Origin: Candidatus Methanoperedentaceae archaeon GB37
GTDB lineage: Archaea > Halobacteriota > Methanosarcinia > Methanosarcinales > EX4572-44
Length of the DNA: 64,000 nucleotides
Direction of reading: 5' to 3'
Assembly (NCBI GenBank): GCA_905171695.1
Contig: LR991653.1
Span: 1,846,150 to 1,910,149, forward strand
Shown here in pieces: positions 34,421 through 43,130 of the stretch (position 1 is its first letter; every line of letters starts with the position of its first letter). The translations under genes were made by a program, and so were the position numbers. A model generated the notes under the pieces. It saw only the letters and a list, made by a program, of their open reading frames with translations. It was not told where the DNA came from and did not search any database.

Positions 34421-36247
34421 TTAAATTCTTCTTATCTCTTCCCTTAATTGTCTGAATGTTTTATGAGCTGGATTTGACCTGAGTGATATATCGCTGCTAT
34501 CTATTATTGGCTTAATCTTTTTGTAAAGGCTTTTTGCACCCCAATCTGCTTTATGAAGTGGATCTGGGTAGCCTATAACCTCTGGGTAGAGATTTCGTGT
34601 CAATAGATCTAATATATACATCATTAAGTCCTGTGCGCCATTTCTTTTATCTTTATCTAGGAAAACGATTGGTTCAACCACGCCTAATATCTCCTTGTTC
34701 TGATCTATTGTGACATTCTCCAAATTATCTATTTTTGGAATGACCAGCCTATCTATAAAAATAACATGCCCATAAAGTAATGATTTTTTTGATCTATTGA
34801 GATAAAATTGTGCCAATGATCGAGCAAACAATCTCTCAGGGGGCGCCACTATATTTCCTCTGACCCCCAATATCTTTTTATTTCCATTCTCATCTTTTTC
34901 TATGTGCAAAGTCATAAAGACTGAATCAAATTCAATGGTGGACCATGGTGCCGTGATTGAATCATCGATCCATGGTAGAGTCTCAAGAAAGTCCCGATCA
35001 CTCCATGGAAGAAGCACATGCGGCATATTTTCGTATTTCCCGATGTGATCCATCACGCCCATGTAATTACGAGTCAAATATTTAGACGATGAGTCCTTTA
35101 CGATCCCTATCAACAAAACGTCATGTTTCCAGCATTCTTCTATCAGAGCTCTCAAACCGACACTGATCAAAAATTTAAAATCGTTTGGAGATACCCATGT
35201 TTCCTCTACTTCTCCCTCTGGGTTTTTCTTTTTGTAAATCAGAGCATCTGGCTTCTTATCTTTAAAAAGTTCTTTGCAGATGTGCTCAAATAATCCGATG
35301 CTATACTCCCAGGAACCTTCATAATCTTCATTAAAATATAAATTATCTCCTTTAACATAGGCTATCGGATCGTTCTGTTTCAATGGATCGTCTGATTTGA
35401 GCCTTTCGCCAGTTAAGTAATTTATTCTGAAGAGTAACTCTCTCTCGCTCACCCCGAGATCTGCTGCGAGAGAGGATATGCTTTGTGGTGAACCGTTCTG
35501 GAGTTTCCAAAGGACATAATTATATCGTCTATACTCCTTTCTCGAAGGAATGCCCAATTCTTTGTTATGTGGATGAGAATAAGCAATGATAATGTCTTGC
35601 GCTGTAAGTGGTCTCATTTGATATCTATAACCTATCAGACCTATTCTTTTGTAATTCACATCATTACTGTTCATAACACTGCTCATGGACTGATCCCATA
35701 ACAGTATCTTAGGTCTGAGATCAGAAGATTTTATCAGCATATATGCCTGGAACACCTCTGCCAATTCCATCAATTGGACGTGAATACCTGATAAATTGAT
35801 TTTCTGGTCATCAGAAACAACGAAAGGTTCTCCTATCGTTTCATCCAATTCTGCAAACGGAACCGGGACATAGGCAACCATGCTCACGTCTTCGTCTGGG
35901 GACCATGGTTCATAAACAAATCTTTTATCAGACTTGCTAAAATCGATACTGCCCCTGATAGGATAGGCTGCACCAAAAAACACCATGTATTCCTGAAGTT
36001 CTCTTTTATAGCAAGAACCATCAACTGCCGCGAACCTGATCCTGTCTGTCTGAAAGAATTGCTCCGCAAGCATTTTCACTTTATTAAAGTCTTTTATATC
36101 ATAGATTTTTATCAATCTTTTAAAAAAAGAGTTGTAAAATTGTTCTGAACTTTCAAACCTTTCTCTTTTTATTCTCTCATATCTATCTCTCGAATTATCC
36201 AGTGCTTCTCTGTATTTTCCCAATGTTTCGCTTAATTGTGACGGCAT
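34421..36247 (-). CDS. nurA: NurA-domain nuclease with inserted winged-helix-like segment
   Basis: A 608-aa protein with NurA landmarks spread over its length. These are FAAVDGS (Asp76), ILLWDQSMSS (Asp185), IGIVKDSSSKY (Lys384 region) and the C-terminal GYPDPLHKAD (559-568). NurA is a Mn-dependent 5'-3' nuclease that docks on HerA. At 608 aa it is longer than usual NurA (about 350-450). The extra length includes a helix-turn-helix-like stretch, ISSLAADLGVSERELLFRI (257-275). AGAGGTGA precedes the ATG. It is first gene of the three-gene cassette, 120 bases downstream of wtpA. Confidence 0.85.
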   Translation of the reverse strand: MPSQLSETLGKYREALDNSRDRYERIKRERFESSEQFYNSFFKRLIKIYDIKDFNKVKMLAEQFFQTDRIRFAAVDGSCYKRELQEYMVFFGAAYPIRGSIDFSKSDKRFVYEPWSPDEDVSMVAYVPVPFAELDETIGEPFVVSDDQKINLSGIHVQLMELAEVFQAYMLIKSSDLRPKILLWDQSMSSVMNSNDVNYKRIGLIGYRYQMRPLTAQDIIIAYSHPHNKELGIPSRKEYRRYNYVLWKLQNGSPQSISSLAADLGVSERELLFRINYLTGERLKSDDPLKQNDPIAYVKGDNLYFNEDYEGSWEYSIGLFEHICKELFKDKKPDALIYKKKNPEGEVEETWVSPNDFKFLISVGLRALIEECWKHDVLLIGIVKDSSSKYLTRNYMGVMDHIGKYENMPHVLLPWSDRDFLETLPWIDDSITAPWSTIEFDSVFMTLHIEKDENGNKKILGVRGNIVAPPERLFARSLAQFYLNRSKKSLLYGHVIFIDRLVIPKIDNLENVTIDQNKEILGVVEPIVFLDKDKRNGAQDLMMYILDLLTRNLYPEVIGYPDPLHKADWGAKSLYKKIKPIIDSSDISLRSNPAHKTFRQLREEIRRI

Positions 36248-36366
36248 TATTTAATCACCTCTTGTTAAGAATATTCGGCGAGATTTCCTTCAAACAAAAC
36301 CCCCTCGAGACTTCTATCATCGCTACATCCCCTTCTCTCAACCCCACCATATAAACGTTATTCCAA

Positions 36367-37371
36367 TCACAACCTCAGTTTGTCTGGCAGCGCGCCATCT
36401 CCGATTGCTGGCGCGATCGGTGGCTGTCCGGTTGACTCGAGGATCTCTTGTCCATTTTTGCTTATCACGAACTTTACGAATTCAAGTCCGAGTTTGGGGT
36501 GTGGTGCGTTTTTAGGTACGGTTATGCCGTAGATGATCGGTTTTGCGGTCTTTGTTTTGCTATCTGCAGTCTGTAACTTGATTTTTTTGTATAAGGGAGC
36601 ATGTTTTGCACTGCTTAGGTCTATCTCTTCTGGGAGGTCTACGAAGTTGAGGTTGTGCTGGACTGCAACGCTTCTATAGATGAAATAGTAGTCGAGTGCT
36701 CCGATCTCAATGAGTGCTGTGAGATCTGTTTCTTTCGGTTTTATCGTTATTTTGTCGGTGTTTGGCGCGAGGTTTTCTGGTGTTTTTATTAGATAGGTTT
36801 CGTTTTCTTCGGTTATTGTGATTGCGGTGTTTTTCAGAATAAGATTATCAAATAGATTCGCTTCCCCATAAAATAGCTCTGCAAGCTTGCATACCATCAC
36901 TGCTCTGTATCCACATGGGTCGAGATTTGGGTTTGAGAGTCCGAAGGTTACGTCGTCTCTTTGAAGAATTTCATACCAGTTCTCTCGTGTGATCTCGTCT
37001 GCGTATTTGCTCTTCTCCTTGTTATACGCAAGAACGATCTCGTTTGTTGCAAATCTGAGATACCAGTCTGCGTAGTCTGGATACATCATATCAGGGATGA
37101 GCGTGTAATCTGCGGATGCGACTACGTCACATGGTTTTCCGACATCGGTCACCTGTCTTATTGCTGCCACGCTGCCATATGCCTCTCTCTTTACATCTAC
37201 GTCTGGGTGAAGAGCCTCGAATTGACGCTCTGCTTCTTCGAACGGTACTGCGAGGCTTCCTGCATGGTATATCTTGAGTTCGGTCTTTCTCTCTTCTACT
37301 GGTTCATGAAGACATCCTGCTGCTGTGAGCATGACTGCCAGAAGAAGGATTATCTTTATGCTCTTCTTCAT
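36367..37371 (-). CDS. wtpA: Tungstate/molybdate-binding lipoprotein
   Basis: The extracellular binding protein for tungstate/molybdate import. The start at 37371 is chosen for AGGTGATC upstream and a clean lipoprotein signal (MKKSIKIILLLAVMLTAAGC; lipid-bearing Cys at residue 20). The mature protein shows IYHAGSLAVPFEEAE, YGSVAAIRQVTD, DVVASADYTLIP, NPNLDPCGYRAVMVC and IEIGALDYYFIYRSVA, all WtpA-type. About 334 aa. The permease and ATPase genes follow only after the NurA-HerA-TGT cassette. Divergent from the GH94-like gene at 37461. Confidence 0.93.
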   Translation of the reverse strand: MKKSIKIILLLAVMLTAAGCLHEPVEERKTELKIYHAGSLAVPFEEAERQFEALHPDVDVKREAYGSVAAIRQVTDVGKPCDVVASADYTLIPDMMYPDYADWYLRFATNEIVLAYNKEKSKYADEITRENWYEILQRDDVTFGLSNPNLDPCGYRAVMVCKLAELFYGEANLFDNLILKNTAITITEENETYLIKTPENLAPNTDKITIKPKETDLTALIEIGALDYYFIYRSVAVQHNLNFVDLPEEIDLSSAKHAPLYKKIKLQTADSKTKTAKPIIYGITVPKNAPHPKLGLEFVKFVISKNGQEILESTGQPPIAPAIGDGALPDKLRL

Positions 37372-37460
37372 CTGATCACCTTTATGTTTAGATGAACATA
37401 ATGTGATCGTTGATAAACCTTGCGAAAAAGATTGGCGGCGACCCAAAATCATATTAAACC

Positions 37461-40400
37461 ATGCGGCGTATTGAATTGAGGGCGGTTTTCTCGATGGTGT
37501 GTGATGAAGGCGTCAGGTATTATCTTGATTGTGAGAAGCGTTTTGTTATTGAGAATTATAACTGGTCTAAGCCGTTTTCAAGTTTTTTCCCGGGTATTGC
37601 TGGAAAGTGGGGCGTTCCGCTATGGGCTTATTATGTGAATCGGGGACAGTGTGTTTCCAGTATTGGGGTGCGGGATAAGGATAATGCGATTATGGAGTTC
37701 TTCTCGTTTAACAAGGCCTGTCAGATGGTGGGTAATCAGGGATTCAGGACTTTTCTGAGGATCGACGACGGTCTTCTGTATGAACCGTTCAGACAGTCAA
37801 AGGACGAGATGGTCTCTCAGAGGATGATTGTTTCTGCGTGGGATCTGGAGCTGGAGGATGTTAACCGTGCACTGGGTCTTCAGGTCGCTGTCAACTTCTT
37901 TCCTCTTGTGAATCTGCCTCTCGCAGGGCTTGTGCGCAGGGTTGGCATCAGAAACTTGAATGATGAACCACTGAGAATGGAACTCCTTGATGGCTTGCCG
38001 CAGATCCTCTCATTTGGTATGACCCAGCACTGCGTCAAGATCATTGCAAGGCATATCGAGGCGATGAAGACGGTGAACGTCATCGATGGAGTGCCTCTCT
38101 TCAAGTTGAAGCAGGTTCCACTCGATACTCCGCAGGTTCAGGAGGTTCGTGGTGGCAATTTCTATCTCACTCTACTGGATGAGACTGGTAGTATTCCAAG
38201 TGATAGTTATGTGGTGGATCCTGAATCGGTATTTGGCATATCATGGAACTTTGATTATCCATGGTTGTTTGCCGAGCATGGTGTTGAAAGGGTACTGGCA
38301 TCTGATCAGATGTATGAGAATAAGACTCCCTGTGCCTTCACAGTACTCTGTCTTAATTTTTCTCCTGGAGAAGAAGTGGTTTTTTATTCTATCGTAGGTA
38401 ATACATCTTCTGAGGAAAAATTGAGGAATTTTAAGAAGTATGTTATGGCTAATGGTATTTTAGACAAGCGAGAAGAGAATAGAAGAATTATTGAAGATAT
38501 TGAAGATAATATGTTTACTGTTAGCAGTAATACTAATTTTAATGGTTATTGTGCTCAGACGTTCCTGGATAACGTGATGAGAGGCGGGTTGCCTCTTGTC
38601 TTCAAGACCGGGTCAAGTAAGAACGTATTCTACCTCTATTCGAGAAAGCACGGAGATCTTGAGAGGGATTATAATTACTTTGTGCTGGAAGACACGTATC
38701 TATCCCAGGGTAATTCGCATTTCAGGGATGTTAATCAGAACCGCCGGAATGATCTCTGGTTCAATCCTGAGATAGAGGAGAAGAATATCATCACCTTCTT
38801 CAACCTGATCCAGACCGATGGATTCAATCCGCTGGCTGTGAACGGTCTCACGTACACTGCGCGGGACCTGCCAGCACTGGAGGTATGGCTCGGTGAGATC
38901 GTAGACGATAAGGGATTGTTCGATGAGTTACTGGAGATGGTTCAGAAGCCATTTACACCGGGCGAGTTCATGATGAGGATCGAAGAGGCAGAGAGTGGGA
39001 GGTCTCTGAGTTATGATGAGATCGTCTCGGTATTGCTCTCGTTTTGCAGGGAGAATGATCTTGGCGAGCCGTCCGAGGGCTACTGGATAGATCACTGGAC
39101 GTACAATCTTGATCTGCTTGACAGCTTCCTCTCGATCTTCCCGGACCGCTTAAGAGAGATACTGGTAGATAAACGTGTTTTCACGTTCTATGATAATCCT
39201 CTCGTTGTTATGCCACGAAACAAGAAGTACGTCCTCGTCGATGGGAAGGTCAGGCAGTACGGTGCTGTGAAACAAAACAAGGACAAGTTAAAATTGATAA
39301 GATCAAGGGCAGCGGATCCATATAAGGTGCGAACCGAAAACGGCAGAGGCGATGTATACACAACAAACCTCCTCGTTAAGATGCTCTCCATAATCGCAAA
39401 CAAGATCGCTTCACTGGATCCTGAAGGGATCGGTATTGAGATGGAAGCTGACAAACCCGGGTGGAACGACCCCCTAAACGGCTTGCCAGGACTCCTCGCA
39501 TCATCCCTCCCTGAGACCCTGGAACTTGAAAGGGCTTGCTCCTTTCTATCCGATTCCATCTCAGAGATTGGGCTTGGAGATCACGAGTCTATACCAATCT
39601 TCGAGGAACTGAACATATTCATCACTGATCTGATGGAAGCGATCGAAAAACGACTGAACTCGGATGATAAAAACAGAAAATTTATATTCTGGGATGAAAG
39701 CCACAAGATAAAAGAAGATTACAGAGAGAGAACAACTTTCGGATTGAGCGGTAAAGAAGTGGAGATCACAATCTCTAAAGTAAAGGACTTCCTCTATAAA
39801 TCCCTGAAACTGCTTGACAGCATCTTCAGCGAGACCCCTCATGATAAAGTCTTCCACAGAGACGGAGTATGCTACACGTACTTCCTGAATGAGGTCAAAA
39901 GATACGAAGAGATCTACCTCGATGATGAGAAGGGCGAGATCGCAGTGAACGACTCAGGTCTACCACTCGTAAGACCACTGGAATTCAAACAAAGACCTGT
40001 TTCACTATTCTTAGAGGGGTCGGTACATCTTATGAAGATAAAACGAGAATTAGCCCATGAAATATACAAGAATGTTAAAAATAGCAGGATATACGATGAA
40101 AAATTAAAGATGTACAAGACGAGCGAGCCTATAGCAGGAGAATCGTTTGAGATAGGGCGAGCAAGGGCTTATCCACCAGGCTGGATAGAGAATGAATCCA
40201 TCTACCTCCATATGGAATACAAGTACCTCTTGGAACTCCTCAAAGCCGGTCTTTACGAAGAATATTATGAAGAGATCAGGAATACGATGATACCTTTCCT
40301 GAGACCCGAAATTTACGGACGAAGCATACTTGAAAACAGTTCATTTATAGTCAGCAGTGCCTTCCCAGACGCTGAACTGCACGGACGGGGCTTCCAGCCA

Positions 40401-40820
40401 AGACTCACAGGAGCATCAGCAGAACTGATCAACATGTGGATAATCATGACCGCAGGAGAGCACCCATTCTTCGTTGACAAGAGAGGAAGCCTGAAGCTGA
40501 AACTCGAACCAAAACTCCCAAACTGGTTATTCACAGAGAAAAAAGAGATCTGCAGAAGATATACAAGCAAAGGAGAGAAAATAGAACTGATCATACCTAA
40601 AAACTCTTTTGCATTCAAATTTCTCGGAAAAACAATAGTCATATACCACAACGAAAAAAGAAAAAATACCTTCGGAGAAGATAAAGCAAAAATAACCCAT
40701 TACATCCTGAAATACAACGATGGAAAAACCTGCAGAATAGAAGGAGACACACTACCAGCAAAACTTGCGAACGACACCAGAAAAGGACAGATAACGAGAA
40801 TAGACGCGTTTCTACATTGA
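37461..40820 (+). CDS. Large cellobiose-phosphorylase-like (GH94-related) protein
   Basis: A 1119-aa protein resembling the very long GH94/cellobiose phosphorylase-like proteins. The N-terminal IENYNWSKPFSSFFPGIAG begins a beta-sandwich-like region. The later (alpha/alpha)6-type part includes GYWIDHWTYNLDLLDSFL, EADKPGWNDPLNGLPGLL and ARAYPPGWIENESIYLHMEY. It has no signal peptide, so it is probably cytoplasmic, perhaps for glycogen-like or oligosaccharide turnover. An internal ATG at 37494 is an alternative start. Whether it is a phosphorylase or hydrolase cannot be told. Confidence 0.65.
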   Translation: MRRIELRAVFSMVCDEGVRYYLDCEKRFVIENYNWSKPFSSFFPGIAGKWGVPLWAYYVNRGQCVSSIGVRDKDNAIMEFFSFNKACQMVGNQGFRTFLRIDDGLLYEPFRQSKDEMVSQRMIVSAWDLELEDVNRALGLQVAVNFFPLVNLPLAGLVRRVGIRNLNDEPLRMELLDGLPQILSFGMTQHCVKIIARHIEAMKTVNVIDGVPLFKLKQVPLDTPQVQEVRGGNFYLTLLDETGSIPSDSYVVDPESVFGISWNFDYPWLFAEHGVERVLASDQMYENKTPCAFTVLCLNFSPGEEVVFYSIVGNTSSEEKLRNFKKYVMANGILDKREENRRIIEDIEDNMFTVSSNTNFNGYCAQTFLDNVMRGGLPLVFKTGSSKNVFYLYSRKHGDLERDYNYFVLEDTYLSQGNSHFRDVNQNRRNDLWFNPEIEEKNIITFFNLIQTDGFNPLAVNGLTYTARDLPALEVWLGEIVDDKGLFDELLEMVQKPFTPGEFMMRIEEAESGRSLSYDEIVSVLLSFCRENDLGEPSEGYWIDHWTYNLDLLDSFLSIFPDRLREILVDKRVFTFYDNPLVVMPRNKKYVLVDGKVRQYGAVKQNKDKLKLIRSRAADPYKVRTENGRGDVYTTNLLVKMLSIIANKIASLDPEGIGIEMEADKPGWNDPLNGLPGLLASSLPETLELERACSFLSDSISEIGLGDHESIPIFEELNIFITDLMEAIEKRLNSDDKNRKFIFWDESHKIKEDYRERTTFGLSGKEVEITISKVKDFLYKSLKLLDSIFSETPHDKVFHRDGVCYTYFLNEVKRYEEIYLDDEKGEIAVNDSGLPLVRPLEFKQRPVSLFLEGSVHLMKIKRELAHEIYKNVKNSRIYDEKLKMYKTSEPIAGESFEIGRARAYPPGWIENESIYLHMEYKYLLELLKAGLYEEYYEEIRNTMIPFLRPEIYGRSILENSSFIVSSAFPDAELHGRGFQPRLTGASAELINMWIIMTAGEHPFFVDKRGSLKLKLEPKLPNWLFTEKKEICRRYTSKGEKIELIIPKNSFAFKFLGKTIVIYHNEKRKNTFGEDKAKITHYILKYNDGKTCRIEGDTLPAKLANDTRKGQITRIDAFLH

Positions 40821-40879
40821 ATTCACTTGCAGCTATTGTGGTCTATTGTGATAGGCTGCTCAGATCTGCATCTTTTTTA

Positions 40880-41779
40880 TCATCTGACTTTTAAAGTTGA
40901 ATAATTGTATTTAAGTTCTTTATTTTGGATGGAAGTTTCAAAAGCAGATATATATCTATTAATCCCAGAATCAAAATCAAAAAGAGGTAGAAGATTATCC
41001 AAAAATCTCTCATATCGCTCTTTAATCGCACCTTCAAAATCCATCTTACTGTATGCCATAAACCTATCAAGATAGACCGTGCTGTCACCTATCAGCACTG
41101 CCAACTCATCCTTCACGTCTTCCTTCCCCACAAAAGGCTCTGATTTTTCAAAATCTATGATAAACCATTCCTTACCTGTGAAAAGCAGGTGTTCACCCTT
41201 TAAATCGTTGTGTTTTACTCCAGCAGCCCATATATCAAAGATTGATTCGCTTAAACTCTTTAATTCAAGACTTTTTATCTCACCCACGCACCACCTTCGT
41301 AAATACTCTTCGAAATGACACTGATTCTTCACATAACTCATGAAAAGGATGCCTTTAACATCGGAAAACCTTTCGCACTCCAGATCTTTATCATACAGAA
41401 AATGGAGCGGTCTTGGAACGTTTGATCTTTCGCAGAGGTCTGAGAGTAATCGAATCTCCTTTATCCCGCATTCTCTCGTCATTATCTTAGCAATAATACG
41501 CTCCTTACTACCATTAACATTGTATGTGATCCGATATACCTTGTGCGTAGCCCATATTCCGAATTTATTGGGGTAATACCCCTCGACCAGTAATGTTTCC
41601 TTCTCACCATCCCCAAAGGATAGCTCTGGAGCCTCGTTCAAGACACGATCCAGATCGTCTATACTAAGCACATTAACAGGAAGCGATCCCCGTGGCAACA
41701 TCCTCTTCTGATCAACCGTTCGCAGACTGACAAAACTTTCCGATACCCCCGAACGTGAGTTGATCGCTATCCACGACAT
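40880..41779 (-). CDS. Protein-kinase-fold (Kdo/RIO-like) protein
   Basis: A protein of about 300 aa with kinase-fold motifs: KIMTRECGIKEIRLLSDLCE in the N lobe, catalytic-loop-like GVKHNDLKGEHLLF (His-x-Asp-Leu-Lys), and IIDFEKSEPF in place of the DFG metal motif. This pattern fits lipopolysaccharide-kinase/RIO-like small kinases. The start at 41779 (MSWIAINSRSGV) is preferred over an upstream ATG at 41830. The substrate is unknown. It is convergent with the large GH94-like gene. Confidence 0.65.
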   Translation of the reverse strand: MSWIAINSRSGVSESFVSLRTVDQKRMLPRGSLPVNVLSIDDLDRVLNEAPELSFGDGEKETLLVEGYYPNKFGIWATHKVYRITYNVNGSKERIIAKIMTRECGIKEIRLLSDLCERSNVPRPLHFLYDKDLECERFSDVKGILFMSYVKNQCHFEEYLRRWCVGEIKSLELKSLSESIFDIWAAGVKHNDLKGEHLLFTGKEWFIIDFEKSEPFVGKEDVKDELAVLIGDSTVYLDRFMAYSKMDFEGAIKERYERFLDNLLPLFDFDSGINRYISAFETSIQNKELKYNYSTLKVR

Positions 41780-41856
41780 AATCCCAATCAATAACGTTTT
41801 TTCATTATATAACAGTGACGCTATCAACACAGCAGAGCTTTGAATGGCTTTTAGTA

Positions 41857-41930
41857 AGCCCCGGGAGGGATTTGAACCCTCGACCTAGTGATTACAAGTC
41901 ACTCGCTCTTCCAAACTGAGCCACCGAGGC
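41857..41930 (-). tRNA. tRNA-Thr (anticodon TGT)
   Basis: The reverse strand folds into a full cloverleaf. The acceptor GCCTCGG pairs with CCGGGGC (one G-U), the anticodon stem-loop is TGACTTGTAATCA, and the T arm carries GGTTCAAATCC. The discriminator is U, as expected for archaeal tRNA-Thr. CCA is not encoded. It needs no intron. Confidence 0.95.
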
Positions 41931-41981
41931 ACACTCTCACAAGCTCCCTTGATACATGCTCATCCGTTAACAAGTTTTCGA

Positions 41982-42959
41982 TCACTCAACCCTCGTGTAG
42001 GTGGTCCTCGTGTCCACTCTCTCGCCACTAAGCAATAGGTCAACAGTTATTTTGTATCTGCCTCTCGGCCTGACTCCTCCAACTTTTTCAGGTATCGTTA
42101 CATGGATCGGGATCTCGTATATCTCACCAGGTTTCAGATCTGATCGGTAGCTCTTTGAGAACTCCCTCTTTGCAGCATCTCCCATCCACGCATACCTGAG
42201 ATTAACGATCTTCGTATCGATATCAAACCCTTCAACCCGCGTCGACCCTGTGTTCATCAAAACGATCCTCCCGTCAACCGTCCCGCCTGCCGTGTAAACC
42301 TCGCCGAGATCGATCTTGACAATCTTCAACTCATAAACCTCCGCGATATCAAAGCTGCCCGACGCAACAACCTCTCCATGGTACTCAGCATGCCACAAAT
42401 ATTCACCTGAGAAGAGCGGTTCTGTTGAGAAGTATCCGCATGAATCCACCTCGCGTGGCAAGCGAGAATTCAGAGAGACCATGACACCTCCAACGCCAGC
42501 ATCCCTACCGTGATAGATCGTCTGAAATCCCCACCTATTATTCGAAACTTTAAAATCTCTCACAGAAACACCCTCTACAGAATCGATCACAAACACAGAC
42601 ATATCATCCTCGAGGCTCTGACTCTGACCATTAAAACTGAGATTCACCAGTACCGTGTGTTCACCAAGGCTAAAGTTTCTAACAATCCTCTCCCCACCGC
42701 TGAAGAGAACTCCATCTATCGTCCAGAGAAAGATCGGATCACTGATATTACTGGTCTTTGCATGAAGTTCAAGTGCACCCTCACCCCATATTACACGATC
42801 ACAACCCAGAGATAGAGACGGCAGCGAGACCGTCTCTACAGAACTCTCATCATCCAGAAAGAATGCAAAGAATGCAGCCACAAGAAGGATCACCAAGCCG
42901 ATTAAAGCGAGTGATCGGATAGCTTTATCCCTCAACAACCAAAAAAACCCTCCCTCCAT
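41982..42959 (-). CDS. Hypothetical membrane-anchored Ig/CARDB-like protein
   Basis: A 325-aa protein with one N-terminal membrane helix (SLALIGLVILLVAAFFAFFL, about residues 16-35) and a beta-rich outside region. The C-terminal part (LKIVKIDLGEVYTAGGTVDG to GRYKITVDLLLSG) has the look of a CARDB-type adhesion domain: a conserved mid-domain gap and LKPGEIYEIPIHVTIP. No enzyme motif is seen. It lies between two tRNA genes with no operon partner. Function unknown. Confidence 0.6.
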   Translation of the reverse strand: MEGGFFWLLRDKAIRSLALIGLVILLVAAFFAFFLDDESSVETVSLPSLSLGCDRVIWGEGALELHAKTSNISDPIFLWTIDGVLFSGGERIVRNFSLGEHTVLVNLSFNGQSQSLEDDMSVFVIDSVEGVSVRDFKVSNNRWGFQTIYHGRDAGVGGVMVSLNSRLPREVDSCGYFSTEPLFSGEYLWHAEYHGEVVASGSFDIAEVYELKIVKIDLGEVYTAGGTVDGRIVLMNTGSTRVEGFDIDTKIVNLRYAWMGDAAKREFSKSYRSDLKPGEIYEIPIHVTIPEKVGGVRPRGRYKITVDLLLSGERVDTRTTYTRVE

Positions 42960-43027
42960 TCTGGATAAGATCGCGACTCACCTGAAGTCAAACTGCGACA
43001 ACATGGCTCGTTTGCATGGAGCCTGGA

Positions 43028-43099
43028 TGCGGTTGCCGGGAATCGAACCCGGATCAGTGGCTTGGGAAGCCACTGTCATAACCATTAGACCACAACCGC
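43028..43099 (-). tRNA. tRNA-Gly (anticodon CCC)
   Basis: The reverse strand gives acceptor GCGGTTG pairing with CAACCGC, anticodon stem-loop GTGGCTTCCCAAGCCAC and T arm GGTTCGATTCC. The discriminator is A. The cloverleaf is complete and intronless, and CCA is not encoded. Confidence 0.95.
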
Positions 43100-43130
43100 T
43101 CGACTCACGGTTTATTCTTCAACTCTCTAT

